A DNA stretch of 16,376 bases from JBOHTO01 sp050733695 (GCA_050733695.1 JBOHTO010000146.1:1-16376), one strand, 5' to 3'; shown: positions 1 to 7,352, counted from the stretch's first letter. Notes: generated by a model from the letters alone, not told the origin. Program-made: numbers and translations.

Positions 1-30
1 GGTCACGCGCGTTGGAACTGCGCGGAGCGG

Positions 31-115
31 CTGCTCCCGCTCCTGCTCCCGCTCCTGCTCCCGCTCCTGCTCCCGCTCCTGCTCCCGCTCCTGCTCCCGC
101 TCCTGCTCCCGCTCC
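31..115. repeat. 12-bp tandem repeat, about 7 copies
   Basis: Six perfect copies of the 12-base unit GCTCCTGCTCCC run from 39 to 110. A partial copy (31-38) precedes them and a 5-base partial copy follows. Read on the plus strand, one frame would give Ala-Pro repeats; on the minus strand, one frame gives Ser-Gly-Ser-Arg. Neither reading is part of a frame with a ribosome binding site or a recognisable protein, so I treat it as a non-coding microsatellite upstream of the gene at 289. Copy number in such repeats is prone to slippage. The rest of 1-288 shows nothing else that I can identify. Confidence 0.9.
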
Positions 116-288
116 GGTGAAACCGTCGCTGAGCCCTGGCTGTCGTATCATGGGCACGAGCGCCTCGCTCCGGCCCCCCGTCACCCGCGGCACGCCCCGT
201 GCGACGCGAGCGGGGAGGCAGCAAACGCACACGGGGCAAGGGCCGGCGCATTCCATGGCGCGGCAGGCCGCCACACGAGGGAGGCACC

Positions 289-594
289 ATGTACGCAGTC
301 ATCCGGCGGTATCTTACGCACCCCGGCACGGCCGACAGGATCGCAGAACGCGTGAATGCGGACTTCGTCCCGCTCATCAGCAGGATGCCGGACTTCGTTG
401 CATACTACCTGATCAAGGGCGGTGATGACACCATCGCCGCCGTGAGCGTGTTCGAGAACCGCGCATCCGCGGAAGAATCCACACAGCTCGCCTCGGAATG
501 GGTTCGCCGCAACGTCGTGACGATGATCAAGACGTCACCCGTGATTCTGACCGGCGAGGTCGTGGCGCACGAAACGGAGGGCGTGGCGCGTTAG
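289..594 (+). CDS. Small ABM-like dimeric alpha/beta-barrel protein
   Basis: 101 residues. The start at 289 is chosen because GAGGGAGG lies just upstream and the conserved-looking sequence begins there (MYAVIRRYL); the frame is open further upstream to 199 but that part is Arg-rich and unlike protein. The pattern is a beta strand (YAVIRRY), a helix with a run around HPGTADRIAERV, a strand with PDFVAYYLIKGGDD, then AVSVFENRASAEES and a final helix and strand. This matches the ferredoxin-like fold of the antibiotic biosynthesis monooxygenase (ABM) and related stress-response barrel families, typically about 100 residues and dimeric. No catalytic residue can be named, so the substrate is unknown. 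It is likely cytoplasmic, as no signal peptide is seen. It converges on the DUF2378 gene, with 27 bases between the stop codons. Confidence 0.75.
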   Translation: MYAVIRRYLTHPGTADRIAERVNADFVPLISRMPDFVAYYLIKGGDDTIAAVSVFENRASAEESTQLASEWVRRNVVTMIKTSPVILTGEVVAHETEGVAR

Positions 595-621
595 TACGGG
601 CGGCGTGGTGCGGTCCCGCGA

Positions 622-1176
622 TCAGGACCAGGATATCCGGTAGCGACATGACTCGCCGCCCGTCGCGCGGCATTCCTCCTCGACTACAACAGGATCAACG
701 GCGCCGCAGATCTCGAGCGCTCGCCTGTACCAGCCGATCACCGTCAGACAGTCGGGCGCGCTGAACGTCTCGGCATCGAACGTCGTGATGATCCCGGATC
801 GCTCGCCCGTCTTCTCGTACTCACGGCGCCCGGTCTCGTAGTAGAGCGCGTAAATGGTCTGCGCCTTGGCGAGGAATGCCTGCGGGTTCCCCTGAGTGAT
901 GAAGGAGCGCTGGAGCTTCGCGAGATTGCGATCGGCAGAGGCTTCGCCCAACCGCTCGAAGACTTCGGGCCTGCCATCGCCCAGCACCCTCACGATCGCG
1001 TCATCGAGCCTCCTGCCGACGTCGAACGGGTACCACTTGATGGTCAGGATCATGCCGAGCGTGCGGCGATCCTCGTCGGAGAGATCGTCGAGAACCCGCC
1101 TGACGCCGTCCGCGCCGAAATGCTCCTCGATATACCCGATGCGAGACTTGAGCACGCTTCCCTTTATCTGCTGCAT
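622..1176 (-). CDS. DUF2378 / TIGR02265 family protein
   Basis: 184 residues. The ATG at 1176 follows GGATGGAGGAGCG on the minus strand, an excellent ribosome binding site; the longer open frame to 1377 is rejected. The sequence fits the TIGR02265/DUF2378 family, best known as a large paralogous set in Myxococcus: KGSVLKSRIGYI at the N-terminus, WYPFDVGRRLDDAI near residue 48, GEASADRNL near 77, SGIITTFDAETFSAPDC at 127-143 and GWYRRALEICGA at 148-159. The C-terminus, EEECRATGGESCRYRISW (166-183), has two cysteines spaced like those closing V4R-type small-ligand domains. The biochemical role of the family is unknown; a ligand-sensing role is only inference from that C-terminal resemblance. 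No signal peptide or membrane segment is seen, so it is probably cytoplasmic. It is divergent from the secreted protein at 1392. Confidence 0.8.
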   Translation of the reverse strand: MQQIKGSVLKSRIGYIEEHFGADGVRRVLDDLSDEDRRTLGMILTIKWYPFDVGRRLDDAIVRVLGDGRPEVFERLGEASADRNLAKLQRSFITQGNPQAFLAKAQTIYALYYETGRREYEKTGERSGIITTFDAETFSAPDCLTVIGWYRRALEICGAVDPVVVEEECRATGGESCRYRISWS

Positions 1177-1391
1177 CGCTCCTCCATCCGTTTCGCAGCC
1201 GCACGTGGTGTGGCTCCACCGCATTCGGTGACGATCGGCACGGCGCGTCCGCAAACCAGGGGCTTGGTGAGCCAACCCACGCTCTGCGGGTGACCCGGGT
1301 CGCCCATCGCTCGTCAGCAGTAGTGATAGCGGTCTCAGGCGTTTGCTTCCCCCGGTCACGGGTGGAGTCCGCCTCAATCCAGCGAGGTACC

Positions 1392-2015
1392 ATGTCCGGG
1401 ATACTTTCGAGTTCGAGGAAGGTGGCCTTTTTCGCGGTCTCGATCACGCTGCTCGTTGCCGTCATGGTCCCTACGGCGGCGGCTCAGTACGAGGCGGCGC
1501 CGATCGCAACTGTGCAGGGCGCCCCGTCGCGTGACGAGACAACTCCATCGACCACGTTCCGCGCCGGAAGCGCCATCGTGAACATCCGGGCACACCGGAA
1601 CGGGCATGTGTTCATCGCCGCACAATCGCGCGGAAGCCGCGTCTCCGGCTGGTTCGAGCCGGCGGCCATGGACGAATGGATCACTCAAGCCGAGGCTCTG
1701 CTCGACGCACAGAGCAGACAGCATCTGGAGCCGGTTGTGACTCCCTCGCGCGGCCTGGTGGAGTACATCTCCCCACTCCTGTTCGCGGCCAATTCGAGCG
1801 CCCTCATCTTCGACCGCGTGCTGACCGGAGCCGGTGGGGATTACAATCTCTTCGTTTCGGATCGGGAGGGCGCCCACAGAATGTACATATCACTGAGCGC
1901 GCCCGGAGCGGAGCAGTTGTTCCAGGCACTCAGCGATGCGGCGACCCTCTCACGACAGCTCGCTTCCGCCGCTGCTGAAGCTGCTGCCGCCGCCGCTCCG
2001 GCTTCAGGGTCCTGA
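1392..2015 (+). CDS. Secreted protein of unknown function, Ala-rich C-terminus
   Basis: 207 residues. The ATG at 1392 follows GCGAGGTACC, an acceptable ribosome binding site, and opens directly into a signal peptide: SSSRK as the positive region, a hydrophobic core VAFFAVSITLLVAVMV, and a likely cleavage after PTAAA (residue 31), leaving QYEAA. The frame is open upstream to 1290, but that start would bury the signal peptide. The mature part has alternating strands and short helices (GSAIVNIRAHRNGHVFIAAQ, VSGWFEPAAMDEWITQAEAL) and a DRVLTGAGGDYNLFVSDREG segment. It ends in a helix-forming low-complexity tail, SAAAEAAAAAAPASGS. I do not recognise a family. It is probably periplasmic or exported. 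The 215 bases between it and the divergent DUF2378 gene should hold both promoters, but I could not assign -35/-10 boxes. Confidence 0.75.
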   Translation: MSGILSSSRKVAFFAVSITLLVAVMVPTAAAQYEAAPIATVQGAPSRDETTPSTTFRAGSAIVNIRAHRNGHVFIAAQSRGSRVSGWFEPAAMDEWITQAEALLDAQSRQHLEPVVTPSRGLVEYISPLLFAANSSALIFDRVLTGAGGDYNLFVSDREGAHRMYISLSAPGAEQLFQALSDAATLSRQLASAAAEAAAAAAPASGS

Positions 2016-2034
2016 CGGCGGTCCACCACTCCAG

Positions 2035-2116
2035 CGTCGTCATTCCTGCCACCACAACGTCGTCATTCCCACCACCACGACCCGTTCACTCCTGCCACCA
2101 CAACGTCGTCATTCCC
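2035..2116. repeat. Short direct repeats with CGTCGTCATTCC core
   Basis: The 12-base core CGTCGTCATTCC occurs at 2035, 2058 and 2104. A 26-base stretch is identical at 2045-2070 and 2091-2116. These look like partial, reiterated ends of the inverted-repeat element that completes at 2111-2130, because the same core precedes the full element at 5479. The patch lies between two converging genes (stops at 2015 and 2169). It does not look like a CRISPR: the spacing is irregular and the spacers share sequence. Confidence 0.75.
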
Positions 2117-2130
2117 TCCAAAGCGGGAAT
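2111..2130. repeat. ATTCCC-N8-GGGAAT inverted repeat, copy 1
   Basis: Perfect 6-base arms flank the 8-base centre TCCAAAGC, followed by CCATTCTATTTT. It sits 38 bases past the stop codon of the minus-strand sugar dehydrogenase (2169). Together with the copies at 5486 and 9306 it forms a dispersed family in this window. The 20-base pattern is the same as that of the neisserial dRS3 element, but I claim only resemblance. Confidence 0.85.
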
Positions 2131-2168
2131 CCATTCTATTTTCCGCTTCAGCGGCTGGTACAACTCGA

Positions 2169-3356
2169 CTACTCGCCGGCTGCGAAGCGGTAGACGCGAC
2201 CGCTGGACGAGAGCAGGTGCAGTTCGCCCCCGGAATCTTCGCCGAACGAGAGCACGTTGCCGACATCGCCGACATTCCACTCACGCTCCTCGGTGACCGC
2301 GCCGTTCTCCAGGCGGAAGCTGCGAAGCCATCCCTCGCAGTAGTCGGAATAGAAGTAGTGACCGACTACCGACGGCGCTGCGCTACCCCGATACACATGA
2401 CCTCCGGTCACCGAGCACCCATCGGAATGGTCGTATTCGTGCACGGGTAGCGTGAGTCCCGCCTTTTCGCAGCTCCCGGCATTGTAGCACGAAGTCCCTT
2501 CCATGATGTTCCAGCCATAGTTGAGCCCCGCCGCAGCGGCATCGACCGCGTTGATCTCCTCCAGACGGTTCTGTCCGACGTCGGCGATGTAGAGCATCCG
2601 TTCGCCCCCGCGATCGAAGGCGAAACGCCACGGATTTCGCAATCCGTATGCCCATATCTCGGCGCGCGCCCCGGGACGGTCGCGGAACGGATTGTCCGAG
2701 GGGATCGCGTACGGCTCGCCGCCGTCGACATCGATCCGGAGCATGGTGCCGAGGAGTGTGCCCAGGTTCTGCCCGTGGCCATGTGGATCCCCGCCGCTCC
2801 CCCCGTCGCCCATTCCGATGTAGAGCATGTCATCGGGTCCGAAGACGATGAGCCCGCCGTTGTGATTGCCGTAGGGCTGGTCGACAGTCAGCAGGAGCTT
2901 CGCGGAGGCCGGATCGGCGATGTCAGCGTTCCCGGTTACCGAGTAGCGCTCCACCCGCGTGTCCCCGTCGCGATCCGTGTAGTTCACATAGAGGAAGCCG
3001 TTCGACGCATAGTCCGGATGGAACGCCACGCTCAGCAAACCCCGCTCGCCCCCGCTCCGCACGCGGCTCTCGATGTCGAGGAAAGGAGTGGGGAGAAGCG
3101 AACCATCGCGCACGATTCTGATTCGCCCCTCCTGCTCAACGATGAAGAGCCGGGGATCGCCTGCGGGAGCGGTGAGGTGAACAGGATTGGCGAGCCCGCT
3201 GGCGACCTCCACGAGACGCAGACCATTGGACGTCGCCGTCGCACTGCCCGTATCCGGTCTGCACGCCGTGCCTGCGAGCGCCAGCCAGGCAAGGGCGACG
3301 AGCCGCGCGAGCCGCGCCGGGGGCCCGGATCGCACGACTTCATTCCAGGCCTTCAT
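2169..3356 (-). CDS. PQQ-dependent sugar (glucose/sorbosone-type) dehydrogenase lipoprotein
   Basis: 395 residues. The ATG at 3356 follows CGGAGGCGCG, a good ribosome binding site. The N-terminus is a lipoprotein signal: Arg-rich start, hydrophobic LVALAWLALAG and lipobox GTAC with the lipidated Cys at 32. The rest is a six-bladed beta-propeller of the GSDH family, which oxidises aldoses or related sugars with pyrroloquinoline quinone, probably at the outer side of a membrane. Visible hallmarks are the GLANPVHLTAPAGDPRLFIVEQ entry (54-75), GERGLLSVAFHPDY (103-116), the catalytic-type His165 in NHNGG followed by DDMLYIGMGDGG (175-186), GLRNPWRFAFD (238-248) and DVGQNRLEEIN (259-269). Four cysteines (290, 296, 314, 340) could form disulfides. 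It lies 48 bases after the cupredoxin gene on the same strand and is probably co-transcribed. The natural sugar cannot be told from sequence. Confidence 0.92.
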   Translation of the reverse strand: MKAWNEVVRSGPPARLARLVALAWLALAGTACRPDTGSATATSNGLRLVEVASGLANPVHLTAPAGDPRLFIVEQEGRIRIVRDGSLLPTPFLDIESRVRSGGERGLLSVAFHPDYASNGFLYVNYTDRDGDTRVERYSVTGNADIADPASAKLLLTVDQPYGNHNGGLIVFGPDDMLYIGMGDGGSGGDPHGHGQNLGTLLGTMLRIDVDGGEPYAIPSDNPFRDRPGARAEIWAYGLRNPWRFAFDRGGERMLYIADVGQNRLEEINAVDAAAAGLNYGWNIMEGTSCYNAGSCEKAGLTLPVHEYDHSDGCSVTGGHVYRGSAAPSVVGHYFYSDYCEGWLRSFRLENGAVTEEREWNVGDVGNVLSFGEDSGGELHLLSSSGRVYRFAAGE

Positions 3357-3404
3357 CGCGCCTCCGTTTCGATTTCCGGGCTGACCGGATTCTGACGCCC
3401 GTCC

Positions 3405-3851
3405 CTACCGAACCACGAGCCGGGTCGTCATCCCCCTCTCACTGTGATCGACCGAGTCGTTGCTGATCGGACAGTACACCTCGTACGTACCCGCCGTGAG
3501 ATCAACAGACAGCGTCGCCTCACCGCCGGGCGGGATCTCGGCGGTCTCCGTCTCGACGCCATTCCCTTCCACTTCGAACTGGTGCGCAACGGTCCCGTTG
3601 TTCGTCACGCGAAACGTCGTCGGGCCGGCGTTGATCGTGTCGCTCGCGAGCTCGATGCTCCATTCCGAAAGCGCCGCGGTCACGTTCGTCCCTCCGCCCA
3701 TGGCGCTGTCGTCACCGACATCCATCGGGTCGTCCGCGGCGCCGGCGGCCAGGGAGTCATCCATTGCACCATCGTCGGCGGGCTGGCAGGCACTCATGCC
3801 GACCGCGGCGAGTATCATGACGGGGGCTGCGAGGCGAAGGATGTGCCGCAT
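3405..3851 (-). CDS. Cupredoxin-domain (type 1 copper) lipoprotein
   Basis: 148 residues. The start at 3851 is chosen because the sequence MRHILRLAAPVMILAAVGMS with Cys22 is a lipoprotein signal peptide, and GGAG lies 11 bases upstream. An in-frame ATG at 4004 overlaps the decarboxylase stop as ATGA, but the extra 51 residues are Arg/Pro-rich and would hide the signal. After the lipid Cys comes an acidic, Asp/Met-rich linker (residues 23-56), which should hold the domain away from the membrane. The single cupredoxin domain follows: His90 in GTVAHQFEVEG, Cys127 in YEVYCPIS, His136 and Met141 in DHSERGM. These four residues fit a complete type 1 blue-copper site, with an eight-residue loop between Cys and the second His that is longer than in plastocyanin. 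It probably carries one electron. The sugar dehydrogenase follows directly. Confidence 0.88.
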   Translation of the reverse strand: MRHILRLAAPVMILAAVGMSACQPADDGAMDDSLAAGAADDPMDVGDDSAMGGGTNVTAALSEWSIELASDTINAGPTTFRVTNNGTVAHQFEVEGNGVETETAEIPPGGEATLSVDLTAGTYEVYCPISNDSVDHSERGMTTRLVVR

Positions 3852-4000
3852 TGGAGTCACTCCATGTGAGAGTCGCGAGACGCGGGGCGCAATTTCCACA
3901 CCGGCGGCATTCCTGTCAAAAGAGGCGGCCTGGCGGCCAGTGAAACATTCGCGACGGAGCATCGGGGGCCTCGGTGGCAGGTGGCGCGTGACCAGTGGTT

Positions 4001-5518
4001 TCATGCATCGATGACGCGAGGGCGCCCGGCGGCCACTATCTCCCGTATCAACTCCTCGACATCGTCCGCTGTCGTCCGAAAGCCAAGCACGCAGATTCGC
4101 AGTGCGAAGACCTCATCGAGACGCGTTGAGGAGATGAAGAAGCGCCCGCTGTCGTTGATTCCGGCGTTGACGCTCTGATTCAGGGCATCCAGCGCGCTAC
4201 CATCGAGTCCCTGTCCGCCGGGACGCACGCGGAAACAGACGATGCCGAACCGCGCGGGCGAGAGCAGCTCGAGGTCCGGCGCTTCCCGGATCAGTCGCTC
4301 CGCGTGCTCGGCGAGATCCATCGCACGGTCGATAGCCCCCGCGATCGCGGTGATCCCGAAGTAGCTCACGGATAGCCAGACCTTGAGCGCGCGCGCATAG
4401 CGTGTGAGTTGTTCGCCGTAGTCCGCGAAGTTGATCTCCTCCGCGCCTCCCTCCACATCCTTCAGGTATTCCGGATAGATGCGGAACGCCGCCGTGAGTC
4501 GCGACGGGTCGCGGGCCAGCAGACATCCGCACTCGAAGGGAACGAAGAGCCATTTGTGCGGATCGAGCGTCACGCTGTCGGCGCGGCCGATGCCATCGAG
4601 TGCCGCGGCACCGCGTCGCGTGAGTACCGAGAATCCCGCATAGGCGGCATCCACGTGCATCCACATCCGTTCACGAGCGCAAAGGTCCGCGATCGCGTGT
4701 AGCGGATCGACGGCGCCCGTGTTCGTCGTCCCCGCGTTCGCGATCAGTATGAAAGGGATGAGTCCCGCACGGCGATCGGAGTCGACCATCGCGGCGAGCG
4801 CATCCGCCCGCATGGTGTAGTCGGCGTTAACGGGCACCTGCCTGATGCCCGCGCGCTGAACGCCCGCGATCCAGCCGGCCCGAACTACCGAGGAGTGCGC
4901 CTGCGTCGACGTGTACATGACGAGCCGTGACAGCCGGGACGGATCGTCGCCCACTGCCTCGTGCCGCGCGGCGACGACGGCGGTGAGCGTCGCCGCGGAG
5001 CCGCCCGACGTGAGCAGTCCACCCGTCCCGGGCGGCATGCCGAGCCAGCCGCGGAACCACGCCAGCACGACGAGTTCGAGCTCGTTCGGCCCGGCGGCAA
5101 CCGGCCACACGCCCGCGAAAAAGTTGAAACCGGTCGCGAGCCAATCGCCGAGCACCGCGGGAAACGTGGGACAGCTCGGAACGTACGCGAGGAAGCCGGG
5201 GTGCGGCTCGCGCGCGTGGTGCGCGAACACACGCTCCTCGAGCGTGGCGAGCAGCTCATCGATATCCGTACCGCGCTCCGGCGGCGGGGCCATGAGCAGG
5301 TCCTCCGCCGAGCGGCGGCTCATTTGTGCGAGCACCGGCTGCTGGCGCAGCGACGACAGGTGTTCGGCCACGACATCGGCCACGCGGTGTCCCAGGCGTC
5401 GCATCGTCTCGCGATCGAGATCGAGGGGCGAGGGCGCAGGCGAATGAGCGGCTGACGTCGCGCCATCATTCGCAGCAGCGTCGTCATTCCCGCGAAAGCG
5501 GGAATCCATTTTGTTCAC
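4001..5518 (-). CDS. PLP-dependent aromatic-L-amino-acid-type decarboxylase (group II)
   Basis: 505 residues, close to the usual 470-500. It should remove the alpha-carboxyl group of an amino acid, probably aromatic, to give an amine and CO2. Landmarks: DLDRETMRRLGHRVADVVAEHL (33-54) is the family's usual N-terminal helix; HPGFLAYVPS (106-115); LLTSGGSAATLTA (168-180) binds the PLP phosphate; AHSSVVRA (207-214) has the ring-stacking His208; HVDAAYAGF (288-296) has Asp290; DPHKWLFVPF (319-328) has Schiff-base Lys322. The start is uncertain. GTG at 5518 lies 7 bases after the peptidase stop with AAGGC upstream. ATG at 5509 lies inside the dispersed repeat. ATG at 5404 would cut the conserved helix, so one of the first two is likely. 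Either way, the first dozen residues (MDSRFRGNDD) come from the repeat. It is cytoplasmic and sits in an operon-like row with the peptidase upstream. Confidence 0.9.
   Translation of the reverse strand: MNKMDSRFRGNDDAAANDGATSAAHSPAPSPLDLDRETMRRLGHRVADVVAEHLSSLRQQPVLAQMSRRSAEDLLMAPPPERGTDIDELLATLEERVFAHHAREPHPGFLAYVPSCPTFPAVLGDWLATGFNFFAGVWPVAAGPNELELVVLAWFRGWLGMPPGTGGLLTSGGSAATLTAVVAARHEAVGDDPSRLSRLVMYTSTQAHSSVVRAGWIAGVQRAGIRQVPVNADYTMRADALAAMVDSDRRAGLIPFILIANAGTTNTGAVDPLHAIADLCARERMWMHVDAAYAGFSVLTRRGAAALDGIGRADSVTLDPHKWLFVPFECGCLLARDPSRLTAAFRIYPEYLKDVEGGAEEINFADYGEQLTRYARALKVWLSVSYFGITAIAGAIDRAMDLAEHAERLIREAPDLELLSPARFGIVCFRVRPGGQGLDGSALDALNQSVNAGINDSGRFFISSTRLDEVFALRICVLGFRTTADDVEELIREIVAAGRPRVIDA
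5479..5514. repeat. ATTCCC-N8-GGGAAT inverted repeat, copy 2 (cleanest copy)
   Basis: The core at 5486-5505 has perfect arms ATTCCC/GGGAAT and an 8-base centre GCGAAAGC; the centre itself extends the stem (CCCGC/GCGGG around GAAA). It is preceded by CGTCGTC and followed by CCATTTTGTT. It lies 12 bases beyond the stop codon of the M28 peptidase on the minus strand and overlaps the probable 5' end of the decarboxylase. On the minus strand it reads as MDSRFRGNDD, a peptide well known from mis-called starts over this type of repeat in many genomes. Confidence 0.9.
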
Positions 5519-5525
5519 TCGCGCC

Positions 5526-7100
5526 TTACTGCGTCGTGCGCTCCGGCTGGCGACACTCGGGCCAGTTCCGCCGCTCGCCGGTATCGTCGTTCACGGGCAT
5601 CACACGCCGCTCGCGCGCTACACGCTGCGGATCCTCCGATGCCAGATAGACGAGCATCGCCGTGAGAGTCGCATTCCGACGCAGATCGTCGAAGACGATC
5701 TTGTCGAACGTGTCGCGGTTGGTGTGCCAGGTATACGTGCCATAGTCCCAGCTCAGCGAGCTGAGACTGAAGGCTGGCGCGCCCGAGCAGACAAAGGACG
5801 CATAGTCGCTGCCTCCCCCGCCCGGCGTGCCGGGAATCATGAGATCGATGTCGCTGGTTATCTCCCCCGGAATCGCCGCGAACCAGCGTGCGAAGAACGC
5901 GCCTGCGCTGGTGAGGCCCTGCATGGATATCCTCTGCACCCGGCCTGTGCCGTTGTCCTGATTGAAGAGCGCCTGCAATCCGCTCACGATCTCCGGATTG
6001 TCCGCGGCAAATGCGCGCGAACCGTTCAGGCCCTGCTCTTCCCCGCTCCAGTGACCGGCTAGAATGGTGCGCTTCGGCCGCGGATATGCCACGCGCAGGA
6101 TTCGCATTGCCTCCATCATCGTGACCGTCCCGGTACCGTTATCGGTCGCGCCGGAGGCGCCGTCCCAGGAATCGAAGTGCGCGGAGAGCATCACGTACTC
6201 CTCTGGCTTCTCCGATCCGCGGATCTCGGCAATCGTGTTGAACACGGGAACTTCCCCCAGGAGTTCGGCCTGGGCGTCCAGCCGCAGCACCGGGCCCTGC
6301 CCGTTCGCCGCCAGACGGAAGACGAGACCGTAGTCCTCGCAGCTCAGGTCGACTGTCGGCACGCGCTTCGTGTCCGCATCGAAGACCTTGTTCACGCCCC
6401 ATCCGTTAGACCATCTGGACGTGATGATCGCGAGAGCCCCCGCCTGCTCGAGACGCACGTGCAGCTCGCCCGGTTCGATCCCGGTCGCGCTCAATCGCGC
6501 GTCCCATGCCTCGCGCGCCGCGTCCCGCTCGCGCTGCATGCGCGCGAAGGAGGAGTCGGTCGCATACTCCTCCCAGTTCTCGTTGGGCCGGCATGTCGGC
6601 TGCGGGAAGGAGACCATGACGAATCTGCCGCGGACGGACTCGAGCCATTGTGCCGTTTCGGCTGCACCCGAGAGATCCGGAATCGTGACCGCTGGGCCCT
6701 GGACGGGCCCGCTGGTTCCCGGGCTCCACGCGAGCATCGTCCCCTCCAGTGTGCGTACCCGTGGCGCGATCAGATCCATGTGCGTGGTTCCGCGCCGCCA
6801 GCCCTGCCATGTCCCGTACTGTTCGTTGCGCGCGGGTATGCCCCAGCTCCTGTAGATCGCAACAGCCCAGTCGTTGGCGGCCTTCTGCCCGGGTGAGCCT
6901 GTGAGCCGCGGTCCTACCGAGTCGAGCAGTGCCTGCGCGAGGTCGCGCGCGTGCGAGCTGTCCATGCCCTGCGCCCAGATCCGCCGCAATGTGGCATCGT
7001 CCGTGGGAAATGTCTGCGCGTACCCTTGCTCCGGCGCAGATACCAGGAGAGACGCCGCGAACAGGGACGCGGACGCGGCCGTGAAACGGCGTCCTGACAT
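5526..7100 (-). CDS. Secreted M28-family zinc aminopeptidase/carboxypeptidase
   Basis: 524 residues. The ATG at 7100 follows CCGGAGGTAATCGA, a strong ribosome binding site; the open frame to 7364 is ignored. The signal peptide (FTAASASLFAASLLVSAPEQGYA) is probably cut after Ala28. Residues about 110-280 form an insert in the place where such enzymes carry a protease-associated domain. The M28 catalytic domain follows with all metal ligands visible: His308 in SAHFDSW, Asp320 in GATDNGTG, Glu354 (general base) and Glu355 in SGEEQGLNGS, Asp382 in NQDNGTG and His459 in YTWHTNRDTFDKI. The di-zinc enzyme should release residues from peptide ends outside the cytoplasm; exact specificity is unknown. 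The protein ends in a charged tail after residue 490. It is the first gene of the block that continues with the decarboxylase 7 bases later. Confidence 0.93.
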   Translation of the reverse strand: MSGRRFTAASASLFAASLLVSAPEQGYAQTFPTDDATLRRIWAQGMDSSHARDLAQALLDSVGPRLTGSPGQKAANDWAVAIYRSWGIPARNEQYGTWQGWRRGTTHMDLIAPRVRTLEGTMLAWSPGTSGPVQGPAVTIPDLSGAAETAQWLESVRGRFVMVSFPQPTCRPNENWEEYATDSSFARMQRERDAAREAWDARLSATGIEPGELHVRLEQAGALAIITSRWSNGWGVNKVFDADTKRVPTVDLSCEDYGLVFRLAANGQGPVLRLDAQAELLGEVPVFNTIAEIRGSEKPEEYVMLSAHFDSWDGASGATDNGTGTVTMMEAMRILRVAYPRPKRTILAGHWSGEEQGLNGSRAFAADNPEIVSGLQALFNQDNGTGRVQRISMQGLTSAGAFFARWFAAIPGEITSDIDLMIPGTPGGGGSDYASFVCSGAPAFSLSSLSWDYGTYTWHTNRDTFDKIVFDDLRRNATLTAMLVYLASEDPQRVARERRVMPVNDDTGERRNWPECRQPERTTQ

Positions 7101-7318
7101 TCGATTACCTCCGGAATTGACGAGTGGGTGTGACGAGAGAGCGCGCCGCTGCCAGGCAGCTCGTGTGACGAGCCCGCCGTTGCGGCACCGGAGCTTAGAT
7201 CCCGGCAGCCGAACTGTCCAGCGCGCTGGCATCCGGTTGGCTGCCGTTACACTCTCCGGACAGAGGCTTCTTCGGCGGCCCTTGCGGAGTTGAACAGGAT
7301 CGCGGCGGAGAATTCGCG
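7101..7318. other. Leader region of the M28 peptidase gene
   Basis: With the hairpins at 7319-7397 this makes a 327-base gap between the PRC-barrel stop and the peptidase start. Frames are open here, but their translations are Arg-rich and resemble no protein. It should hold the promoter of the peptidase-decarboxylase-cupredoxin-dehydrogenase block; I could not assign promoter boxes with confidence. Confidence 0.4.
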
Positions 7319-7352
7319 AAAAGCAGCTTCGCCCGCCCAGCGGGCGGGCTGC
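7319..7352 (-). terminator. Probable intrinsic terminator after the PRC-barrel gene
   Basis: On the minus strand GCAGC-CCGCCC-GCT-GGGCGG closes a very GC-rich stem. GCTGC then pairs with the outer GCAGC across a short bulge, and the stem is followed at once by TTTT (7319-7322). The inner palindrome GCCCGCCC-AGC-GGGCGGGC (7331-7349) is perfect. It would stop transcripts coming from the PRC-barrel gene before they enter the M28 peptidase gene. Confidence 0.6.

Noticed and set aside
12..425. Open frame encoding an Ala-Pro repeat protein
   Set aside because: Starts at a TTG without a ribosome binding site and overlaps the ABM-like gene in another frame.
601..630. Terminator between the converging ABM-like and DUF2378 genes
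   Set aside because: Only a five-base stem (GGTCC/GGACC) with an eight-base loop and no T-run.
2035..2130. Possible CRISPR array
   Set aside because: Repeats of unequal length, irregular spacing and related spacers; no cas genes. Better explained by the dispersed repeat element.
3852..4004. Extended start of the cupredoxin gene overlapping the decarboxylase stop as ATGA
   Set aside because: The overlap looks like coupling, but the 51 extra residues are not protein-like and would bury the lipoprotein signal peptide starting at 3851.
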